From the NCBI RefSeq assembly GCF_035046505.1, contig NC_089823.1:186001-250000 (forward strand): 64,000 nt of DNA, given 5' to 3'. The position numbers and the translations under genes were made by a program. This document shows, in pieces, positions 57,101 through 64,000 of the stretch (the stretch's first letter is position 1; each line of letters starts with the position of its first letter). The stretch is from Tiliqua scincoides (lineage: Eukaryota; Chordata; Lepidosauria; Squamata; Scincidae). The notes beneath the pieces were generated by a model. It made no database searches. It saw nothing but the letters and a program-made list of their open reading frames with translations, and was not told where the DNA came from.

Positions 57101-57921
57101 GTCAACTCCAAATCCAATCTCCCTGTTCTGGGGACTAGCTTGGTGCCTTTGTGCTCTTCAGCCAGAGTGCAGAGGCCCAGGGAGGACCACCTTCCTCACA
57201 CTCTTCTCCATGGAGCTTTGCAAAGGACAGGCCTGGCCCTTTAACAGAAACCGGGTGTTTGGGGAGTAGTTGGGCATGTTGTTGGGGGAGCGGTGGCCCA
57301 CTGAAAGCCCGTGTCCAAGGGAAGCTATGCCTCTGAGCACGTACAGAGGGCATTTCTGTTTGGGGTCTACTGGGGGTGGAGAATGCAGGGCCCTGAACAG
57401 TGTGGTCCCCCCATGCCCGCAGGCTGCGCTGACAGAGACACGGCAGCTCTGCCAAGAGTACTCCTGGCTGACAGAGATCTGCGCCTTCGTACGCAGCTGG
57501 GGCCCCTCCCAGCTGGAGAGCATGAAGGGTTGGCCAGCTGAGGAGTACGTCAACCGCATCCTCAAGCTGCGGACGTGGGTGAACCAGGTCCAAAAGGTGC
57601 CCCAAGTGGTCACCACCTACAACTGCCTTCTCTTTGTGGACTGCAGCGGCGTTCACCAAGATGTCCGTGAGTGGCGGGGGCTAGGGCAGGGGCCCCCCTC
57701 CTCTCCCCTCCTGGCAAAGACCAGGTCCCTGAACCGAGCCCCCCCCCCCCCGTGTCCCTGCAGTGCCTCTGCTGGCCTCCATCAGCGAGGACATCCTGTC
57801 CCTCCTGCACCAGGAGACCGTCCAGCGCAGCGAGCTACTCATTGCAGAGCTGACTGCCGTGCTACAGCTGTATATGACTCTGGGTGCCGACATCTTCACC
57901 ATTGCCAGGTGCTCTCAGAAG
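51198..57921 (+). CDS. DNHD1: DNHD1, dynein heavy chain domain protein 1 (5' part)
   Basis: Partial gene, N-terminal part only; it continues beyond the window. Exons: 51198-51225, 51604-52309, 52385-52555, 52861-53064, 53192-53302, 53394-53550, 55486-55737, 55906-56049, 56185 to about 56280 (end uncertain), 56587-56831, 57423-57666 and 57764-57921. Recognisable tail-region segments include FLYFNIAANRHFRPYDLVAV, HYIFSTFGVLRVHPEEGSET, FFRFFLVRKAFAC, VKHLQYLKRREMLQSRLL, FKLYLTKESLYHQRRQLEGL and AVLQLYMTLGADIFTIARCS. DNHD1 is a large axonemal dynein-heavy-chain-like protein of the sperm flagellum; human loss causes flagellar defects. No AAA module is expected in this N-terminal portion. The ATG choice (MEPPPAAPE, in the CpG island) is tentative, resting on a clean donor and matching phase. 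The exon 55486-55737 uses an unusual GTCCTG donor. Confidence 0.88.
53716..53905 (-). mobile_element. CR1-clade LINE 3' tail in DNHD1 intron
   Basis: Inverted 3' UTR fragment of the same LINE family: CATAAGAACGTAAGAAGAGCC, then CATCTAGTCCAGCTTCTTG and CACAGTGGCCCACCAA, to about 53905. The DNHD1 intron 53551-55485 is otherwise repeat-rich and has no recognised exon. Confidence 0.75.
55045..55376 (-). mobile_element. Nested repeats in DNHD1 intron
   Basis: A short squamate repeat (TGCACACTTTCTTGAGAGTTAGCCCC ... GAGTAGAAGTGCATAGG) is split at 55094 by a CR1-clade LINE 3' tail in inverted orientation (55096-55225, GAACATAAGAACAGCCCTGC), with near-duplicate flanks CTTCTGA and CCTCTGA. A third stub of the same LINE end lies at 55338-55376. 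Confidence 0.65.
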
Positions 57922-60036
57922 GTAGGCCTTCCTCCTCCTCCTCTCCACGAGCAGGACGTGATCCCCCCCCCCCCAGATTTCTGGCTTTTCAAAGCAGAGA
58001 AGGGAGAAGGAGTCTCTTGTTGTGGGCCCAGGGATCTCTGCCTGGGCTGCAGGCCTGTTGCCACTAGAGAGAAGTGGCGGCCATGCTGTGGATTGGGCCG
58101 GCTGGTGTCCCTGTGTCTTGCATGCGGTGCCCTGACCTCGTACCATCTGCGGAGGGAGAGCCAGTCAGCAGCAGAGTGGAGGCAGGTGTTCTGAACTGGG
58201 AGCGCCTGGCTCCAGCTTGGTGCAGGGGGTGGCCCTTCTGCCTGCCTCTGCCTGGACTTCCCACCTGAGAGCCAGAGCGATCCTACCTGGAATGCTCTCC
58301 CAGGAACCATCGGTCCCAAAGTTCTCCTGTTCTTCACTTTAGGAGATGTCCCTTCCACCACCAGGAGGCAGGGCTAATTCAAAGCATTGTCTCCTCCTGC
58401 TGTGGAGTCTAGTCCTGGTGCTCCAGGGAGCAGGGCAGGTTCTGAGGCTGGAGGGAGGTAGAACCAAACTGGCCAAGCCGCCTGGAGTCCCTTCGGGGAG
58501 ACAGGCAGGGTAAAAATAAAGTTGTTGTTATTATTATTATTACCAGCAGGTCTGTAAGGTGAGGGCCCTCTTCAGCAGCCCCAAAGGGGGAAAGGGGTCA
58601 GCATGACACAGGGCTGCCTGCGACCCTATGCCTGCGGAGGGCTGTCCTTGCCCACTGTGGATCAGTGGCAGACCATCACCGGCAGAGGGGGGTGCTGAGG
58701 ACGGGGAGTGTGGGCCGTTCTCTGGAGTTTGTCAGGACTCTTGGGGCAGGTGCTGTAAGGTGCCCGTGTCCAGATACACCATGGTGAATGCTGGACTGGA
58801 GAACAACAGCCAGTCCCACAAAGCCCTGGGCGGTCCCAGGTCTCTGTCTCCTTTTTCGTACCCAGGAAGTACGGGGACAGGCAGGTTCAGCACTGGCGCA
58901 ACACCGGACAGCCTCCTCATCGCAGAACAGGCGTTAGAACCTCTGGGCCTGAACAAAGGCACCTGGTGTTGGAGGAGAGGAAACGCGGGGTCCTGCATTG
59001 CTCCAGAAGAGGCGGTTCAGGGCAACATCCTGCTCCTGGCCATCTCCTGGGCACACTGGCACCCTGCCAGGGGGTGGTAGCCTGGTCCGGTCTTCACACT
59101 GCTGTCTAAAGCCAGGGTGGCTTTGTGCTTCCAGAGTTGGACTTAAACCTGGAAAATCCAGGTTCAGAGCCCTGCTCAGCCACAAAGCTGTCTAGGTGAC
59201 CTTGGGCCAGTCACTGCCAGCAGTGGCGGTCAGTTTCCCGGCGTCTCTCCCATAGGGTGAGACTGAAGATTCCTGTGAGAATCAGGCCTGACCCTCAGCA
59301 GACCCGGGATGGCAGCACTTGAGGGCTGGAGGCAGTAGCCATCCCCGTGCCAGGCGTTTCCATACAGGAGTAGCACCGTGCAGTTCCCCCCACTGCTGGC
59401 TTCCCAGTTGGGGCTGAAACTTTGTCGTGGGCCCTTGCGAAGGACTGACTCCAAACAGGCTCTTCCTCCACCACATCAGTGGGGCCGGTGTTGGAATTGG
59501 GAGCTCTGTCTTCAGGCCAGACTTGAACTTTCTCCATGAAGATGAGCTGGTGCTGAGACCTGAAGGCCAGTCCATTTTCCATCCGTCGGAAAACGCAGCC
59601 GTCGGTCTTTGCCTCGTTCTGCCCCCACCCCCGAAAGGCGTGGCGTGCAGCCGGCAAGCCTTGTGCTTTGTGTGGAGAGGACTTGGCAGCTGAGGAGGAA
59701 GGCTTCCCTGTTTGTGGCCTTTAATAGGCCTCGCAGGGGGAGAACTCTGTCCCGCTGGCACGGAGGTGGCTCAGACAGCCTCCATCAGGATCACAGCCCG
59801 CTCACTCAGGGGTGGTGGTAACTCCAGCCACCTTTGAGAGCTGTTCCCCACCAGCAGCGTGCTGTAGAGCACCCATCTGGTCTTTCACCCAGACCTTCTC
59901 GAGACGTGGACGTGGCTGCGTCAGCAGCAGCTGCCCTGACAGGCAAATGCTGCAGAAAGTGGTGAGGCCCTGAAGGGCTTCTGCCTTACCTCACCCACCT
60001 AGTAAATCGGCTCTTAGTCTTTGCTAGTGGTGCCGC
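57922..60036 (+). other. DNHD1: DNHD1 intron or gap, no exon seen
   Basis: After the donor at 57921 (CAG AAG|GTAGGCC) no dynein-tail-like exon is found. Content includes a C run at 57966, a squamate dispersed tail with an ATT/GTT microsatellite (58478-58545, GCCGCCTGGAGTCCC then TTATTATTATTATTA), and single-copy-looking DNA whose open frames (for example 58628-59080) have no recognisable family. Confidence 0.55.
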
Positions 60037-60924
60037 CACTGGCGGACCCAGGGCGGGGCAAACGGGGCAGGTGCCCCAGCGCTCACCCTCTGGGGGAGGC
60101 TCCACCAGCCTCACCCCCTCCCCGACCTTTTGTCCTTTTCTTAAAGGAGGAGGGGTGCTCATGATCTCTGCTGGAAAAGCAGCAAAATGCTCAAGGGTCC
60201 TCTAGGCACCCCCTGCACTCTTCTCCTCTCCTCCAGCCCTGACCAATCCCAGGGCGAGGGGCACGCTGGGAAATGTAGTCCTTGGGGCGAGGCCACACGT
60301 GGGGAGTGGATGAGGGAGGGAGGCTGTACAGAAAGGGGATTGTTGAAGGCACTCAGGGCTCTCCACTGACTGAGTATCAGCCAAGCAGCTGACCTGCTTC
60401 TGCAGCCCTACCCCTCAGCCAATTTCTGTCTGCTCAGAAGTAAAGTCCCATTGTGTTCAATGGGTCTTACTCCCAGGTAACTGCGTTGAGCTGAGGTATT
60501 CACTCTGTGCCTGGGGCCTCCCTGGGGGGCGTGGCATCTGGAGCAGAGAGGTGGCTGTAGCTGCTCAGCTCAGCTGCACCTGTGGCCTCCCCACTTGCTG
60601 CTTTTCTGGGCTGTGGACAGGTGGGTGGGGCAGTGGGGGAGGTGGGAGAGAAGGCCGGCTGGGCAGCATCTGAGGTGCTGCATCTCGTCAGCACAGGGCG
60701 AGCTCCTGGCAGGCTTCAAACTGGGACGGAAGAGTACGTACAGGCAGCGCAGTGCAGCGCTTTCCTCTGCTTGGGAAGGAGGGAGCCCAGCCTGCTCCAA
60801 GTGCCCCGGCCTGCATTCCTCTGTCTTGCCTGGGGGAAGGGGTGGCATCTGCATCTGCCTGTTGGGGTGTATGTGTGTGAGCAGCACCCATCTACTTCCG
60901 GGGTGAGTTGTAATCTTACTCTGT

Positions 60925-62045
60925 GTGGCTGCAATCCTATCCACACTTTCCTGGGAGTAAGGCCCATTGACTCAAATGGGACTTACTTCTGAGTAGACCT
61001 ACATACACTTAGGGCCTTTGTCAGCTTAACCAAGGATCTTCACCTTTCTCTTTTTCCTCCCCCTTCAAAAAAGAAAAAAAAGCTACTCTTGATGGCTTTG
61101 CTTCCAAAAATTGATTAAAAAATAAAAATACCCATTCCTTTTCAGCCTCCCCCCCTTTTCCCTCCTTCCTCCTGGGGGGGAACTTCCCATTTTGGCTGCT
61201 ATTGTAAGACAAAAGGCACAGTCTGAGCTAGGTCTACTCAGAAGTAAGTCCTATTGTGTTCAATGGGACTTACTCCCAGGAAAGTGAGGTTAGGATTGCA
61301 ACCAAACAGCCTCTGGTCTCAGTTTGCATTTAACAGATACACACAAAACAAAGTCTACCCCTCCCCCAGCAAATTCATCACTCCCCTCTGTGCTGCTAAC
61401 AAACTTGGGGCACAATCCTAACCAGGTCTACTCAGAAGTAAGTCCTATTTTGTTCAGTGGGACTTACTCTCAGGTAAGCGTGGTTAGGATTGCAGCCTCA
61501 GAGTGCTGGCAGCTGTTTTTTTGTTTCTAGTGTATAATTGTAACACCTTCATCCCCATTTTGGGGGTAACTGAGGTGTTGTTTCCAAATAAATGTGCTCA
61601 GGATTATGATTTATGGGCAACTTCTTACACTGCATTTTAAAGAGACAGCACTTTAGGATGCAGTTATCTGTGAAGAATGCTTTTGATCAGATATTTTCAG
61701 AGTTCATAATGCTACTTAAGACAGAACTGTATGTGTGGGAGATGTGCCAAGATTGTAAAATATTCACGACCCTGTGACAATTTAGGGCCCAATCCTATCC
61801 AATTTTCCAGTGCCAGTGCAGCTATGCCAGTGGGGCATGCACTTCATCCTGTGGTGGGGAGGCAGACACAGAGGCCTCCTTAAGGTATGGGAACATTTGT
61901 TCCCTTACTTTGGGACTGCACTGTGGCTGCACTGGTGCTGGAAAGTTGGCTAGGATTGGACCCTAAGGCTGCAATCCTAACCTCACTTTCCTGGGAGTAG
62001 GACCTATTGAACTTCTGAGTAGACTTGCTTAGGATTGCGCCCTAA
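60925..62045. repeat. Cluster of short squamate repeats with AATCCTA ends
   Basis: Four copies of a repeat of about 90 bp, TGCAATCCTA(A/T)CC ... TTCCTGGGAGTAAG ... CTTCTGAGTAGAC ... TTAGGATTG, in alternating orientation at about 60925-61015, 61205-61305 (reverse), 61407-61498 (reverse) and 61968-62045. A partial copy is at 60434-60490. The ends are inverted, suggesting a MITE. Confidence 0.75.
61785..61961. mobile_element. 177-bp MITE, sister of 35764-35943
   Basis: Starts GGGCCCAATCCTATCCAATT and ends with its inverted partner (TTGGCTAGGATTGGACCC). The interior GGAACATTTGTTCCCTTAC motif is shared with the copy at 35764. Confidence 0.8.
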
Positions 62046-62213
62046 CAAAGTAATGTGGCACAAGTTTTTGTAAGCTAAAGTTATTTCATCTACCATTTTT
62101 ACATTGCTATCTTCTATAATTCGGTAATAATAAATTTAATTAATTAATTAATTCGGGGGGGGGGCCAAAATGTTAGTTTGCTCCAGGTGACAGATGGGCT
62201 AGGTATGCCACTG

Positions 62214-63067
62214 GGTGCAGCCCCTCAGTGGGGCCTTCTTGTTTCTTCATATGTGGTCCCTCGCAATTGGGACATGCTTGCTGCCCTCACATGGCCTGTT
62301 TCCCAACTGGCATCCTCATTTGCTGGGGGTCAGAGGGATGTTCCAGCTCTCCAGGGGGATCTGGAGGCAGGACACACTCCCCAGCAGGGGGAGACAAGCT
62401 TTGACTGGCCCTGCCCCCTAGTGGTAGGAGGAGCACCTCCCAAGGGTCAGGAGTGTCCCTCTCCCTGGAACAGGAATCCTCTGTGAAGAAATTCCTCTCC
62501 CAGGAGCCTCCTTGCCGCCAGCCTCAAGAAAGCAGTGCTGGAGCAAGGCTGGAGCAAGGACAGGGCCACTTGCACTGATGCTGCCCTGGGGGCATTTGCT
62601 GGCACGCTCACTCATGCACGGGGTGGCAGCAGAATTGGGTACTGCCCCAGGCAGGAGACCAGAGGGCCTGGCAGCAGGAGGGAGGAGTAGCACCATCAGA
62701 ACTGGAGTCATTGCGATTCAGCTTGGGGGCAGTGAAGTGGCTGCTGGGTGAACTTGCAGGCCCTGGAAGGTGGGAGGTGACAAGTGCAGCCTGCAGGCCA
62801 CCGACCGCCCTGCCTTCTGGAGCGTTTGGGGGGCTTGGTGGAGCGGGGCATCTGAATGGCCTCCACAGTGGCATACCAAAGTCATCTGGCACCCGGGGCC
62901 CATAAATTTTTGGCAAACCCCACTCGTGACAAAATTATTTTCAGTAATAGTCATGCCATGAATAATAATAATGGCCAGAGAAGGAACGCAGACCGTGAAC
63001 ATGTTCACAAATTGAACTTTGTGTATGCATATACCATTTCCTAGCTTTGTAAGTTTGTACCTTTATA
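62214..63067. other. No gene recognised; another hAT-like end
   Basis: CAGTGGCATACCAAAGTC at 62866 resembles the right end of the 60037-62213 element, read inward, so another hAT copy may start here; its other end was not located. The rest shows no recognisable exon. Confidence 0.45.
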
Positions 63068-63694
63068 CAGGTTGCGTCTCATAATTCACAAGGGTTCCAG
63101 TCCCAGAACTCATGTGGATGGCAAAAATCGCACAAAAGCAAATCCATTTAAAAAACGAAGTTTCCTTGCTCCGTGGTTTAAAAACAGCCTTGCTGACCTT
63201 TTTGATGTAAGACAGAGTCATTAGGCAAAGAATCCATCTGTCAGTCTCTCTCCAGGTGAGCCAGCTACCCCTCCCTTCACCCAGAGCAAAGTGATCTTTC
63301 TTTCACATGCTCATGGAGAAGGAAGGGTCTCTTTGCCTTGGGGTAAAGCCTGGAGAGACTGATTGATGGATGTCAGCCGGCTGCCCTCTCTTGCATTAAC
63401 AAGGCTATTGTTAAATGACGGTTTTCCTTTAATTTAAAGGGCCCTTCTTGGGATGAGATAGAAAAACTGGATTTTTTCACAGGTGAAAAATCTGTGGATA
63501 ATTAGGTTATACGTGTAATAACTTGCATGACTGTCTCTCTACAATAGTTAGGAAAAGCAGTTTTTTAAACTGTGATTTTAAAGGGGTGCATTTTCCCCCT
63601 TCTCCAGGGATCAGCACATTCCTTCTCACTTGCAGGGGTCATTTGTGTTGTCAAATCTGTGTATAAAAATTTGTGTATAACAAGGTTGCACCTG
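63068..63694. mobile_element. TA-target MITE (Tc1/mariner-like)
   Basis: The left end CAGGTTGCGTCTCATAATTC and right end (reverse complement) CAGGTGCAACCTTGTTATAC are imperfect inverted repeats, each preceded by TA (63066-63067; 63695-63696). 627 bp, noncoding. A further Tigger-like stretch follows (GGTGGTCCCCAGGATCTGC, 63704 onward). Confidence 0.6.
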
Positions 63695-64000
63695 TATTTG
63701 TGCAGGTGGTCCCCAGGATCTGCAGATATGGTATCCGTGGTTTCAGTTGTCCGCGGAGGATGCCGTGAGGATGCCGTGAGTGCCCTTCAATATGTTGGGG
63801 AAGTGAAGGAAAATGCCAAAAATAGCTGTGCCTAACTTTGCCCAGTGAAACCACTGCGATTTCAGGGCTGCAGTCAGTCTTCTGAGTTGCTTGCAGTTCT
63901 TCCTGCCTCACAATGCGATCTGGGGTGACACTGCGTGAAGGGAGGAGCCTTGGTGCAACCAGGAAGAGGCTGCGGGCAGCTCAGAAGACTGCCTGCAGCC

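Larger units (their letters stand above)
60037..62213. mobile_element. hAT-like composite, about 2.2 kb
   Basis: The left end CACTGGCGGACCCAGGGCG and right end (reverse complement) CAGTGGCATACCTAGCCC; flanks GGTGCCGC (60029-60036) and GGTGCAGC (62214-62221) match at 7 of 8. Inside are several smaller repeats with AATCCTA ends, an AT-rich tract and a TTAA microsatellite (62132-62152). No transposase frame was recognised, so this is a nonautonomous, repeat-loaded element. Confidence 0.55.

Overview
Vertebrate nuclear DNA, almost certainly from a squamate reptile. The basis is split genes with GT/AG introns and CpG-island promoters, a conserved tetrapod gene block, and squamate-type interspersed repeats: CR1-clade LINEs with octamer tails, an RTE-like LINE, a tRNA-derived SINE, hAT and TA-target DNA transposons, and short repeats carrying AATCCTA(A/T)CC ends. 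The species cannot be told by eye.

Layout. 261-15703 (minus): a complete TRIM3 gene with 11 coding exons (about 747 aa) and a CpG-island promoter with a noncoding first exon. 16150-28140: intergenic and repeat-rich, with a three-level nest (an RTE-like LINE inside a TA-target DNA transposon inside a minus-strand CR1). 28144-42563 (minus): remnants of an FH2-domain (formin-family) gene that best fits FHDC1, with a CpG island at its head. Its middle FH2 exons are replaced by a 5'-inverted CR1-clade LINE, so it looks decayed. 36274-41478: a hAT-like element carrying a near full-length RTE-like LINE, itself hit by a second copy. 44079-50237 (minus): ARFIP2 (8 coding exons, about 364 aa). 50410-50870 (plus): TIMM10B, head-to-head with ARFIP2. 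51198-57921 (plus): the first 12 recognisable exons of DNHD1, which runs out of the window. 57922-64000: an intron or repeat-rich stretch with no exon seen.

The order TRIM3 - ARFIP2 - TIMM10B - DNHD1 is that of human 11p15.4. The FH2 gene between TRIM3 and ARFIP2 is not part of the human block. Human chromosome 4q31 carries the paralogous order ARFIP1 - FHDC1 - TRIM2, so the simplest reading is that this is the ohnologue of FHDC1, kept in place from the vertebrate genome duplications and apparently dying here. This is the most interesting biological observation in the window.

The mobile DNA is unusually easy to read: target-site duplications, two independent twin-priming (5' inversion) events in two LINE families, filler DNA copied from 3.8 kb away, LINE insertions within 7-25 bp of splice sites, and tandem arrays of LINE 3' tails.
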